Part shown: positions 50,241 through 58,764 of the stretch, piece by piece | Layout: every line of letters starts with the position of its first letter | Numbering within the stretch: the first letter of the stretch is position 1 | Assembly: GCA_902492455.1 (NCBI GenBank) | Contig: CABULH010000018.1 | Coordinates: forward strand, 1 to 64,000 | Direction: 5' to 3' | Origin: an uncultured Oscillospiraceae bacterium | GTDB lineage: Bacteria; Bacillota; Clostridia; Oscillospirales; Acutalibacteraceae | Length of the DNA stretch: 64,000 bases | Notes under the pieces: generated by a model | Database searches by the model: none | Seen by the model: the letters and a program-made list of their open reading frames with translations, nothing else | Told to the model about the DNA's origin: nothing | Program-made: the position numbers and the translations under genes

Positions 50241-51167
50241 TTACTTCCAAAGCTTTTCAGGATAGACCCCGGAGGCTGCCATCCCGCGGATGGCATTGGT
50301 GACCATGGCCCGATCCTCCGCATAGGTCATGCCGTACCATTTATCGGCGGTGCGCAGCACCTGCACATCCGCCTCTCCCGCCGCGACCATAGCATTAACT
50401 GCGGCCGGCAGATAGAATTCGGATTTCAAGGGATTGGGACCCAGCTCATCCAAAAAAGCACGGAATTTGTCTTCAAAATGTTCCAGTGAACCGGCAGGGA
50501 AAGCCCAGCAGTTCATGGAGACAATGGTGTCTGCGGACAGGGGCGTCCAGGTATCGCCGCCGTCTTCCGTGAAAGCAGGGGCGCCGCCCCGCAGTTCGAT
50601 GCGGGTGCGTTCCACCAAATCGGTGAGATACCCCGCCGCGTCGGCGGCGCATACACCGCGGGAGACGTAGCCGTTTTCCGTCAGGGTGTTGGAGAGAATA
50701 TATCCCGCCATGGCGATGTGCAGCTTGTCGCCGGATTGAGGCGCGGTGAGAAATTGATATAATATCTTGTAGCATTCCGGCCCATAATAATCGTCGGCAT
50801 TGATCACCATAAAGGGCCCTTTTACCTTATCCCGGCAGCAGAGCACCGCGTGGCCGGTTCCCCAGGGCTTTACCCGGCCTTCGGGCACCGTGTATCCGGT
50901 GGGCAGGGCGTCCAATTCCTGATAGACATATTCCACAGGGATCTGGGCGGCAATACGGTTGCCGATGTGTTCCCGGAAGGTTTCCTCGATCTCCTTTTTG
51001 ATGACGAACACCACCCGGCTGAAGCCGGCGGCCTTGGCGTCAAAGATGGAGTAGTCGATGATCATCTCACCGGACGGTCCCACAGGCGTGATTTGTTTGA
51101 GTCCGCCGAAGCGGCTGCCCATGCCGGCGGCCATAATAACCAAGGCGGGAGCATGTAAATTGTCCAT
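50241..51167 (-). CDS. Sugar-1-phosphate nucleotidyltransferase
   Basis: A 308-aa NTP_transferase-family enzyme. The nucleotide-binding signature is IMAAGMGSRFGGLKQITPVG (residues about 9-29), and VINADDYYG holds the metal-binding Asp. It joins a sugar 1-phosphate to a nucleotide, probably UTP. The start at 51167 is preceded by AAAGGATATG. It is first in a two-gene operon with the hexosamine-kinase-like gene. Confidence 0.85.
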   Translation of the reverse strand: MDNLHAPALVIMAAGMGSRFGGLKQITPVGPSGEMIIDYSIFDAKAAGFSRVVFVIKKEIEETFREHIGNRIAAQIPVEYVYQELDALPTGYTVPEGRVKPWGTGHAVLCCRDKVKGPFMVINADDYYGPECYKILYQFLTAPQSGDKLHIAMAGYILSNTLTENGYVSRGVCAADAAGYLTDLVERTRIELRGGAPAFTEDGGDTWTPLSADTIVSMNCWAFPAGSLEHFEDKFRAFLDELGPNPLKSEFYLPAAVNAMVAAGEADVQVLRTADKWYGMTYAEDRAMVTNAIRGMAASGVYPEKLWK

Positions 51168-51302
51168 TCTCTGATCATATCCTTTCCGAATCGTTTGCAG
51201 GAAGGATTCCTTTGCAAGGATAGTGTACGCTATTTTGTCCGGGCAATCCATGCATTTTTCGGCGGAAGATTTAAAATAACGGGCAAATGCAACCCGCGTC
51301 CA

Positions 51303-51330
51303 TTGCAAAAGGCGGGATTTTCAATATAAT
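51303..51330 (+). promoter_or_regulatory. Promoter of galE
   Basis: TTGCAA (51303-51308) and a perfect TATAAT (51325-51330) are spaced by 16 bp, about 100 bp before galE. Confidence 0.7.
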
Positions 51331-51427
51331 AAAGACCAGAGGCGGCGAAAAACGCCGCCCGATTGGAAAGCAAGGCGTTTTGAACATCCGTTGAAACATC
51401 CTGTCCAAAATAAAGGAGGAAGCACAC

Positions 51428-52444
51428 ATGTCCATTCTTATTACCGGCGGCTGCGGGTATATCGGCAGCCACACCTGTATTGAGCTGCTGAAGGCCGGCC
51501 GCGATATTGTGGTGATCGACAATTATTACAACGCCAAACCAGAGGCTTTGCGCCGGGTCAAGGAATTGGCCGGGAGGGATTTTCCCTTTTACGAATGTGA
51601 CATCCGGGACGAAGAAGGGCTGCGGAAGGTGTTCGCGGCGCACAAAATCGACGCCGTGATTCATTTCGCCGGGCTTAAGGCGGTAGGCGAATCGGTAAGC
51701 AAGCCTTTGGAGTATTATGACAACAATGTCGGCGGCACCGTCACCCTTTGCCGGGTGATGGCTGAGGCAGGCTGCAAACGGATTGTATTCAGTTCCTCTG
51801 CCACGGTATACGGTATGAACAACCCATCACCGCTGCAGGAGGATATGCCCACCGGCGCTGTCACCAATCCCTACGGCCGCACCAAATACGTGATTGAGGA
51901 GATTCTCAAGGACGTGTGTGTATCTGACCCGGCGTGGACGGCGGTGCTGCTGCGGTATTTCAATCCCATCGGCGCCCATGAGAGCGGGCGGATCGGGGAG
52001 GACCCCAACGGCATTCCCAACAACCTGATGCCCTACATCTCCCAGGTAGCCATCGGCAAGCTGCCAAAACTCTCTGTCTTCGGGGATGACTACGATACCC
52101 ACGACGGCACCGGCGTGCGGGATTACATCCATGTGGTGGATCTGGCCGACGGGCATGTCAAGGCGGTGGAGTATGCCATGGAGCATACCGGGGCCGAGGT
52201 ATTCAATCTGGGAACCGGCAAGGGTTACAGTGTGCTGGATCTGGTGAAGGCTTTTGAAAGTGCCAACGGCGTCAAGGTCCCCTATACCATCGCCCCACGC
52301 CGTCCCGGAGATATCGCCACCTGCTATTCCGATCCCTCCAAAGCTGAGCAGGTGCTGGGCTGGAGAGCGCAGAAGGATATAGAGGATATGTGCCGGGATT
52401 CCTGGCGCTGGCAGTCCCAGAACCCCAAAGGATATGACGAATAA
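51428..52444 (+). CDS. galE: UDP-glucose 4-epimerase
   Basis: A 338-aa GalE. The NAD-binding motif is ITGGCGYIGSHTC (residues 4-16), catalytic Ser/Thr and Tyr lie in VFSSSATVYG and NPYGRTKYVIEEIL (YxxxK). It interconverts UDP-Glc and UDP-Gal, and often UDP-GlcNAc and UDP-GalNAc. AAAGGAGGAAG precedes the ATG. It is divergent from the kinase/nucleotidyltransferase pair and ends in a strong hairpin. Confidence 0.96.
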   Translation: MSILITGGCGYIGSHTCIELLKAGRDIVVIDNYYNAKPEALRRVKELAGRDFPFYECDIRDEEGLRKVFAAHKIDAVIHFAGLKAVGESVSKPLEYYDNNVGGTVTLCRVMAEAGCKRIVFSSSATVYGMNNPSPLQEDMPTGAVTNPYGRTKYVIEEILKDVCVSDPAWTAVLLRYFNPIGAHESGRIGEDPNGIPNNLMPYISQVAIGKLPKLSVFGDDYDTHDGTGVRDYIHVVDLADGHVKAVEYAMEHTGAEVFNLGTGKGYSVLDLVKAFESANGVKVPYTIAPRRPGDIATCYSDPSKAEQVLGWRAQKDIEDMCRDSWRWQSQNPKGYDE

Positions 52445-52456
52445 ATTCTGGTAAGC

Positions 52457-52500
52457 AAGAAAACTCCCGACGTGGCAGATGCCGCGCCGGGAGTTTTCTT
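52457..52500. terminator. Bidirectional terminator between galE and tetR
   Basis: AAGAAAACTCCCG...CGGGAGTTTTCTT forms a 13-bp outer stem with a mostly paired inner part (CGTGGCA/TGCCGCG, small mismatches). It touches the stop codon of the minus-strand TetR gene. Confidence 0.85.
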
Positions 52501-53074
52501 ATGTCAGAACCTTGACGCCGTTGAGAATCATCTTTTCAGCCAGGGCCGCCATCTCTTCCGGCGGTTCCTTCATTTCCGTTTCCAGCCAGGTTTGAAACAG
52601 GCCGAGGCAGCCGGAAACCACAAAGGAATAAAAGTATTCAAAGGTTTTGGTGTCCCGGTTGCTGTACATTTGCATCCACTCCCGGAAACAGCGATCCTTC
52701 ACCAAGTTTTTCAGCTTATCCACAAAGGCGTGGTCTCCGTTGGGTCCCATCAGCGCCATAGCCATATCCGCGTTGGCGGTGAAGAAGGAAAAGAGATCCG
52801 TCAGCAGAGGCAGCGGTTTATCCAGCGTATCCACGTCGGGATGTGCGGTGAGCATGGCATTGAATTCCTCAAAAATCTCATTTTCAATCTGCTCCAGCAT
52901 ATCATAGACATCTTTGTAATGCAGATAAAAGGTGCCTCGGTTGATATCCACCAGATCGGCGATTTCCCGCACGGTGATATCTTTAATGGGTTTTTGCTGC
53001 AGCAATTGAGTCAGGGCCTGCCGCAGCTGCCGTTTGGTTTTCCGCACCCGGCGGTCTACTTTTTTCTCCTCCAC
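52499..53074 (-). CDS. TetR/AcrR-family regulator of the MMPL exporter
   Basis: A 191-aa regulator. The helix-turn-helix is ITVREIADLVDINRGTFYLHYKD (about residues 32-54). The C-terminal ligand domain is DhaS/TetR_C-like. The GTG at 53074 is preferred since AAGGGAG lies seven bases upstream. An in-frame GTG at 53092 is an alternative. It is divergent from the MMPL gene and most likely represses it, with the inverted repeat TATAATTATTATA over the -10 box as a possible operator. Confidence 0.88.
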   Translation of the reverse strand: MEEKKVDRRVRKTKRQLRQALTQLLQQKPIKDITVREIADLVDINRGTFYLHYKDVYDMLEQIENEIFEEFNAMLTAHPDVDTLDKPLPLLTDLFSFFTANADMAMALMGPNGDHAFVDKLKNLVKDRCFREWMQMYSNRDTKTFEYFYSFVVSGCLGLFQTWLETEMKEPPEEMAALAEKMILNGVKVLT

Positions 53075-53177
53075 GGTTTCGTCTCCCTTCACTCAACAGA
53101 TTTTATTTTTCTGTTCAGTAATTTCCCTTTTTCGTTGTCCAAGTTTATAAACATACATTGTACTAACATATTGATTA

Positions 53178-53205
53178 TTGATTTAAAAACTATAATTATT
53201 ATAAT
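53178..53205 (+). promoter_or_regulatory. Promoter and possible TetR operator of the MMPL gene
   Basis: TTGATT (53178-53183) and a perfect TATAAT (53200-53205) are spaced by 16 bp. The inverted repeat TATAATTATTATA (53191-53203) covers the -10 region. The whole 53100-53260 stretch is very AT-rich. Confidence 0.55.
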
Positions 53206-53266
53206 GTAATCTAGATCAAAAATCAACTATAGTTCATTAATCCTGTTGCAGTTGGAGGCGATGTTC

Positions 53267-55372
53267 ATGATCAAGCTGGGAAAAGGAATCGTAAAGTGCC
53301 GCGTCCCCATCCTGGTAATCGGCATATTGCTGCTGATTCCCGCCTTGTTTGGCATGCTGAATACCCGAATCAATTACGATATGCTGGACTATCTGCCCGA
53401 AGATATCGATACGGTGAAGGGACAGAATATTCTGTTGGACGATTTTGGCAAGGGCGCTTTTTCCATGATTATGGTGGAAGGGATGGAGCCCAAGGACGCA
53501 GCAGCTTTGAAAGCGAAATTTGAACAGGTGGAGCATGTGGATACCGTGCTGTGGTACGACAGTCTGCTGGATTTGTCCATTCCGCCGGAAATCCTGCCGG
53601 AGAAATTCTATAACGCCTTTAACAGCGGAGATACCACTCTGATGGCTGTTTTTTTCGATACCTCCACCTCGGCCGACGAGACCATGGATGCCGTGGCCTC
53701 CATCCGCTCGCTGGCGGGCAAGCAGTGCTTCGTCTCCGGTATGTCGGCTCTGGTCACCGATTTGCGGGATTTATGTGAGCGGGAGGAGCCCATCTATGTG
53801 CTCATTGCCGTGGCGCTGTCCTGCTTGGTGATGATGGTGTTTATGGACTCCTTTCTATTGCCCTTTCTTTTTCTCGCCAGCATCGGCATGGCCATTGTTT
53901 GGAACTTGGGCAGCAACTTCTTTCTGGGGGAAATCTCCTATATCACCAAAGCGCTGGCCTCGGTGCTGCAGCTGGCTGTTACCATGGACTATTCCATCTT
54001 CCTCTGGCACAGTTATTCGGAGCAGAAGCTTCGGTTTGCGGGGGATAAAAAGCGAGCGATGGCCCATGCGATCTCCAACACCGTCACCTCGGTGCTGGGC
54101 AGCTCCATCACCACAGTGGCCGGATTCATTGCCCTGTGCTTCATGACCTTCACCCTGGGGCGGGATTTGGGCATCGTCATGGCTAAGGGCGTGATTTTGG
54201 GCGTGATTGGATGCATCACCACCCTACCCGCGCTGATTCTGCTGTTTGACGGGGCTATCGAGAAAACCCGGCACCGGTCGCTGATCCCCAAGGCGGATAA
54301 ACTGGCCGGGTTTGTCACACGGCATTCCTGGGTATTCCTGATTGTCTTTGTGGTGGTTATGATTCCAGCGCTTTATGGTTATACCCACACTAAGGTCTAT
54401 TATGATCTGACCGAGTCGCTGCCCGAGGATCTGGACTGCATCATAGCCAACACCAAGCTGCAGGAGGATTTTGATATGAATTCCACCCATATGTTGCTGG
54501 TGGATGCGGATATGCCGGCCAAAGACGCCCAATCCATGCTGGCGGAAATCGAAAAGGTGGATGGGGTCCGAACGGCGTTGGGAATGGATTCGGTGGTGGG
54601 CGTTTCGGTGCCGGAGGAGGTGCTGCCGGAATCGATAGTTAAGCTGCTGAAAAGCAACCGTTATCAGCTGATGCTGATCAGTTCCGTCTACAAAGTGGCT
54701 ACCAGTCAGGCCAACACCCAGATCGACGCCATCAATCAAATTGTGAAGCGGTATGACGCAGAGGGAATGCTCATCGGTGAAGCGCCGTTAACCAAAGATC
54801 TGATTACCATCACCGACCATGATTTTCAGGTGGTGAGCATCATTTCCATTGCCGCCATCTTCCTCATTATCGCTGTGGTGCTCCGGTCAGCCACCCTGCC
54901 GGTGATTCTGGTGGCGGTGATCGAATTTGCCATCTTCATCAACCTGGGAATCCCCTTCTATACCGGTGTCAGCCTGCCCTTTATCGCGTCCATCTGCATC
55001 AGCACCATCCAGCTGGGCGCCACGGTAGATTATGCTATTCTGATGACCACACGGTACAAAAAGGAACGCAGCCTCGGGCATGACAAGCAGGCGGCGGTGC
55101 AGACCGCACTCAGCGCCTCTCTTCCATCCATCCTGGTAAGCGCCCTGGGATTCTTCGCCGCCACCTTTGGGGTAGGGCTGTACGCCGATGTGGACATGAT
55201 CGCTTCCCTGTGCAATCTGATGGCCCGGGGCGCTGTCATCAGCATGCTGTCCGTTCTCTTTGTGCTGCCGGCGATGTTTATGCTTTTCGACCGGGTGATC
55301 TGCGCCACCAGCCTGGGTTTTCGGAGAAAAGACAAAAATGCGGCGGCCGATTCCGGCGATGTACAGCCATGA
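53267..55372 (+). CDS. MMPL/RND-family exporter
   Basis: A 701-aa integral membrane protein with the duplicated RND layout: a first helix, an external loop (YDMLDYLPEDIDTVKG), a five-helix bundle (AVALSCLVMMVFMD...GAIEK), then the same order again (YYDLTESLPEDLDC; FLIIAVVLRSATLPVILVAVI). The SSD-type segment VTMDYSIFLWHSY in the first half and GATVDYAILMTTRY in the second carry the proton-relay Asp-Tyr motif. It probably exports lipids, drugs or cell-surface molecules. The ATG at 53267 is chosen since GGAGG lies eight bases upstream. The heptad-repeat protein follows 41 nt later. Confidence 0.92.
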   Translation: MIKLGKGIVKCRVPILVIGILLLIPALFGMLNTRINYDMLDYLPEDIDTVKGQNILLDDFGKGAFSMIMVEGMEPKDAAALKAKFEQVEHVDTVLWYDSLLDLSIPPEILPEKFYNAFNSGDTTLMAVFFDTSTSADETMDAVASIRSLAGKQCFVSGMSALVTDLRDLCEREEPIYVLIAVALSCLVMMVFMDSFLLPFLFLASIGMAIVWNLGSNFFLGEISYITKALASVLQLAVTMDYSIFLWHSYSEQKLRFAGDKKRAMAHAISNTVTSVLGSSITTVAGFIALCFMTFTLGRDLGIVMAKGVILGVIGCITTLPALILLFDGAIEKTRHRSLIPKADKLAGFVTRHSWVFLIVFVVVMIPALYGYTHTKVYYDLTESLPEDLDCIIANTKLQEDFDMNSTHMLLVDADMPAKDAQSMLAEIEKVDGVRTALGMDSVVGVSVPEEVLPESIVKLLKSNRYQLMLISSVYKVATSQANTQIDAINQIVKRYDAEGMLIGEAPLTKDLITITDHDFQVVSIISIAAIFLIIAVVLRSATLPVILVAVIEFAIFINLGIPFYTGVSLPFIASICISTIQLGATVDYAILMTTRYKKERSLGHDKQAAVQTALSASLPSILVSALGFFAATFGVGLYADVDMIASLCNLMARGAVISMLSVLFVLPAMFMLFDRVICATSLGFRRKDKNAAADSGDVQP

Positions 55373-55413
55373 ACGGCGGCTGACTAGCGTGAACATAGAA
55401 AGGATATGAGTGT

Positions 55414-57507
55414 ATGAAAAGAGAACAGTTGGGCCGGCGTATAATTCCCACTGCCCTGACCGCCATCATCGCCGTTACGGCAGCCGCTGGTGTCGGCGTT
55501 TACGCCCTGACAAGCGTCAGCGGAGATCCTCTGCAGCCCACGGTGACCGCGGGAAATTCGGTAAGCACGAATAAAACCGCAGCTCCCGCCGGCTCCTTCC
55601 TTCCTGCCGCCAGGGAGGAAACCGTCTATGTGCTGGCGGGAGCGGACGGCAGCGTGAAAAAGGTTATCGTCAGCAGCTGGCTGAAAAATCCCGGCGGACA
55701 GCAGGAATTGGCTGATCAGGGAGAACTGGAAAATATCCAGAACGTCAAGGGAGAGGAAAGCTACCGGATCGATGCGGACAATATGCGAATATGGGACGCC
55801 CAGGGGAAGGATATTTATTACCAGGGCACCACGGATAAAGCCCTGCCGGTGGATGTTATCATCCGGTACACTTTGGACGGCCGCAGCATTTCGGCGGAAG
55901 ATTTAGCCGGAAAGAGCGGCCGGGTGACCATCCGTTTCGATTATCGAAACAAGGAAAGGGTTCAGACGGTTATCCATGGGGAAAAGGTGGAGATGTCGGT
56001 TCCCTTCGTCATGCTTACCGGTATGATTTTGGATAACAATCGTTTCAGCCATATCGAGGTATCCAACGGCAAGGTGATCAACGACGGCAACCGCAGCGTG
56101 GTGATGGGCTTTGCGCTGCCGGGAATGCAGGAGAATCTGCATATTGATGCCGGGCAACTGGAAATCCCGGACTATGTGGAGATCACTGCAGATGTGAAAA
56201 AATTTGCCCTTACTACCACCATGACCCTGGCGTCCACCGATCTCTTCAGTCAGCTGGATACCGATAAACTCAGCGATTTGGATGGCTTGCGGGAATCCTT
56301 GGATGAATTGGAGGATGCATCCCGGCAGTTGATGGACGGTTCCTCCGCTTTGTATAAAGGGCTGGATACCCTGCTGTCCAAATCGGATGAACTGATCGCC
56401 GGAATTGATCGGTTGACGGCTGGCGCCAAACAGTTGGCCGGCGGCACGGGAGAATTGAACAGCGGCATCACGGAGCTGCAGAAAGGTATGAAGGAGCTGG
56501 AAGCTGGTCTCGGCGAACTGACAGGCAACAATGCCGCCTTGAATGCCGGGGCGAAAACAGTGTTTGAAAGTCTGCTGAGCATGGCGGATTCCCAGCTGGC
56601 TGCGGCAGGCCAGAATCTGCCCAGGTTGACAATCGATAATTATGAAACAGTGTTGAAGGGGTTGCTGGCTTCTCTGGAAGAGAATGCCGTGAGGCAGAAA
56701 GCACAGGATACCGCCCTTGCGGCGGTTACCCAGGCTGTGAATGCCCAGGAAGCTGTGATCCGGGAGCAAGTGACGCTGGCGGTGAAATCCCGCGTGTTGG
56801 AAGAGGTTCTGGCCGCGTCCGGCAATCCTATGACTGCCGGTCAATACGCACAGGCGGTGGAGAAAGGGGAAATTCCAGCGGCGATGCGGGAGCAGATCCA
56901 GGCAGCGGTAGCGGCGCAGATGAAGACGGAGGGGGTGCAGACACAAATAGCCGGCGCTGTGGAGAATCAGATCCAGTCAATCATCCGGCAGCAGATGGAA
57001 AGCGCCGAGGTACAGGGCAAAATTGAAGCGGCAGTGAAAGCGGCGGCCGCGGGACGAGAAAGCATACAAGGTCTGAAGCAGCAGCTGGACAGCTATCAGA
57101 AGTTCTATCAGGGACTGCTGGCCTATACTGCCGGTGCCTCCCAACTGCAGGATGGGACCAGTCAGCTGGGTAATGGGACAGACCGTCTGGCCAGCGGCGG
57201 CAGAGATCTGCAGACCGGCGCACAGGCATTGCTGGAAGGATTAACCGAACTGCAGAAGGGAAGCGGAGCGTTGATGGACGGCGTTTCCCAGCTTCGGGAT
57301 GGTGCCATGCAGCTGCAGACCGGTATGAAGGAATTCCAGGAACAGGGCATCGATAAACTGGTGGAGGTATTTGATGGCGATATCCAAGAACTTATGGATC
57401 GAATCAAGACGGTGGCGGAAATATCCCGGCAGTACACCAGCTTTATCGGCGCCTCCGGAACGGACGGAAGTGTGAAGTTCATTTACCGCACCGATGCCAT
57501 CGGATAA
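55414..57507 (+). CDS. Large heptad-repeat extracytoplasmic protein (YhgE/Pip-like), MMPL partner
   Basis: A 697-aa protein with an N-terminal membrane anchor (residues 10-33). A beta-rich domain (about 65-290) is followed by long coiled-coil segments (about 300-400 and 470-660) built of repeats such as LTAGAKQLAGGTGELNSGI and LQDGTSQLGNGTDRLASGG, typical of YhgE/Pip proteins. No C-terminal membrane helix is visible, unlike classical YhgE. GAAAGGATATG precedes the ATG. Its place directly after an MMPL exporter suggests a periplasmic-side adaptor or tether, a pairing seen in many Firmicutes and Actinobacteria. Confidence 0.85.
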   Translation: MKREQLGRRIIPTALTAIIAVTAAAGVGVYALTSVSGDPLQPTVTAGNSVSTNKTAAPAGSFLPAAREETVYVLAGADGSVKKVIVSSWLKNPGGQQELADQGELENIQNVKGEESYRIDADNMRIWDAQGKDIYYQGTTDKALPVDVIIRYTLDGRSISAEDLAGKSGRVTIRFDYRNKERVQTVIHGEKVEMSVPFVMLTGMILDNNRFSHIEVSNGKVINDGNRSVVMGFALPGMQENLHIDAGQLEIPDYVEITADVKKFALTTTMTLASTDLFSQLDTDKLSDLDGLRESLDELEDASRQLMDGSSALYKGLDTLLSKSDELIAGIDRLTAGAKQLAGGTGELNSGITELQKGMKELEAGLGELTGNNAALNAGAKTVFESLLSMADSQLAAAGQNLPRLTIDNYETVLKGLLASLEENAVRQKAQDTALAAVTQAVNAQEAVIREQVTLAVKSRVLEEVLAASGNPMTAGQYAQAVEKGEIPAAMREQIQAAVAAQMKTEGVQTQIAGAVENQIQSIIRQQMESAEVQGKIEAAVKAAAAGRESIQGLKQQLDSYQKFYQGLLAYTAGASQLQDGTSQLGNGTDRLASGGRDLQTGAQALLEGLTELQKGSGALMDGVSQLRDGAMQLQTGMKEFQEQGIDKLVEVFDGDIQELMDRIKTVAEISRQYTSFIGASGTDGSVKFIYRTDAIG

Positions 57508-57521
57508 GGGCATTCATATGC

Positions 57522-57559
57522 GAAGGGAGAGGCAGTCGAAAAGAACTGCCTCTCCCTTC
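57522..57559 (+). terminator. Terminator of the exporter operon
   Basis: GAAGGGAGAGGCAGT pairs with ACTGCCTCTCCCTTC around an eight-base loop and is followed by CGGTTTTGC. It lies 15 bp after the stop. Confidence 0.85.
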
Positions 57560-57589
57560 CGGTTTTGCATGTTGTTCGAAGGATGGTGT

Positions 57590-57691
57590 TATGAATATTT
57601 AATCCGCATCAGTCGGGCCATGGCGCTGATCCGCCGATTTAAGCAGATGACGGGCATGACCCCCAACCGGTACCGCAAGCTGTCCGGTTGA
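57590..57691 (+). pseudogene. Remnant of an AraC-family regulator C-terminus
   Basis: The reading frame encodes YEYLIRISRAMALIRRFKQM followed by TGMTPNRYRKLSG and a stop. The last part (RRFKQMTGMTPNRYRK) is a textbook AraC C-terminal helix and YEYLIRISRAMALI resembles the preceding EYLnRiRi..A..L segment. The roughly 20-25 residues that normally separate the two are missing and there is no upstream sensor domain. It is best read as a decayed gene fragment. Confidence 0.6.
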
Positions 57692-57918
57692 CGGATAGCG
57701 GTGATTTCCGGCTGGTCGTGCTTATTCTGCCTTTTTTCGGACCATACTAAACAGTAGAGATTGGTAAACTAGACAGGCAAGAAAATGGGAAAGGGCGCAT
57801 ATAGATTTTTAGTAAGTGTTAGTTACAGAAAATACCAATTTCCCCAGTAGTATATAGAATATCACATTATCTTCCATTACTTGTAATAACTTACATTTTT
57901 TGAAATTATTTCCAGTAT
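57692..57918. other. AT-rich non-coding stretch
   Basis: Between the AraC remnant and the hydrolase promoter the sequence is AT-rich and carries no plausible gene, start site or clear repeat. It may be decayed DNA from the same event that left the remnant. Confidence 0.5.
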
Positions 57919-57947
57919 TTGCTTTATTTGTCATTATATGGTATAAT
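57919..57947 (+). promoter_or_regulatory. Promoter of the hydrolase-MurF-Ddl operon
   Basis: TTGCTT (57919-57924) and a perfect TATAAT (57942-57947) are spaced by 17 bp, 34 bp before the GTG start at 57981. Because it lies inside the longest open frame, it rules out an upstream start. Confidence 0.7.
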
Positions 57948-57980
57948 TTTTGCCGATTCCAGGGAGAGGGGGAAAGTCTG

Positions 57981-58745
57981 GTGGATTGTATCGTCGGTGG
58001 CCGGCATATCGCTTATATCGATCAGGGCACAGGGCCGGTGGTGGTGCTGCTCCACGGATGGGCTGCTCCGGCGGCAACCTATCGTTTGATCATCGATCAT
58101 CTGTCCGCTTACTGCCGGGTGGTGGCTCCTGATCTGCCCGGTTTCGGCGGCAGTGAAGAGCCGGAAGCTCCCTGGTGTGTGGATGATTATGTGGATTTTG
58201 TGCTGGCCTTTGCCGCCGCGCTGGATATCCGCCGGGCGGTGCTGATCGGTCATTCCTACGGCGGCCGGATCATCCTCAAGCTGATGAACCGAACGGACCG
58301 GGCGCTGGATGCGGACAAAATCGTGCTGATCGACGCCGCCGGCATCAAGCCCCGGCACGGACCGGGGTATTACGTCAAGGTGTATTCCTATAAAGCGGGC
58401 AAATGGGTCTTGTCCCTGCCGGGAATCCGCCGGATGTTCCCCGACGCGGTGGAAAATCTGCGGAATAAAAAAGGCTCCGCCGATTACCGCAGCGCTTCCC
58501 CGGTGATGCGGCAGACCATGGTGCGGGCGGTGAATGAGGATCTCACCAGCTGCCTGCCGGGAATTCACGCTCCCACCCTGCTGATTTGGGGAGAACTGGA
58601 TACCGCCACCCCGCTGTCCGATGGAAAGCTGATGGAGAAAACCATCCCCGACGCGGGGCTGGTGGTGCTTGCAGGAGCGGGACATTTTTCCTTTGCCGAC
58701 CGCTGGACCCAGTGCAGCCGTGTGCTGGATGCCTTTTTGAAATGA
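57981..58745 (+). CDS. Alpha/beta-fold hydrolase
   Basis: A 254-aa hydrolase. The oxyanion region is VVLLHGWAAP, the nucleophile elbow is IGHSYGGR (Ser about 96), and the acid and His are in LLIWGELDTATP and LAGAGHFSF. The substrate is unknown. A GTG at 57981 follows GGGAGAGGGGG. It is the first gene of an apparent operon with MurF-like ligase and Ddl, so a role linked to peptidoglycan precursors is conceivable. Confidence 0.87.
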   Translation: MDCIVGGRHIAYIDQGTGPVVVLLHGWAAPAATYRLIIDHLSAYCRVVAPDLPGFGGSEEPEAPWCVDDYVDFVLAFAAALDIRRAVLIGHSYGGRIILKLMNRTDRALDADKIVLIDAAGIKPRHGPGYYVKVYSYKAGKWVLSLPGIRRMFPDAVENLRNKKGSADYRSASPVMRQTMVRAVNEDLTSCLPGIHAPTLLIWGELDTATPLSDGKLMEKTIPDAGLVVLAGAGHFSFADRWTQCSRVLDAFLK

Positions 58746-58764
58746 CTGATCCGGAGGTGCTTCC

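Noticed and set aside
49096..50265. Long plus-strand frame opposite the hexosamine-kinase-like gene
   Set aside because: The minus-strand protein has clear kinase motifs, while this frame has no family features.
57900..57980. An in-frame upstream ATG for the alpha/beta hydrolase giving a hydrophobic N-terminus
   Set aside because: The TTGCTT-17-TATAAT promoter lies inside it and a strong ribosome binding site precedes the GTG at 57981.
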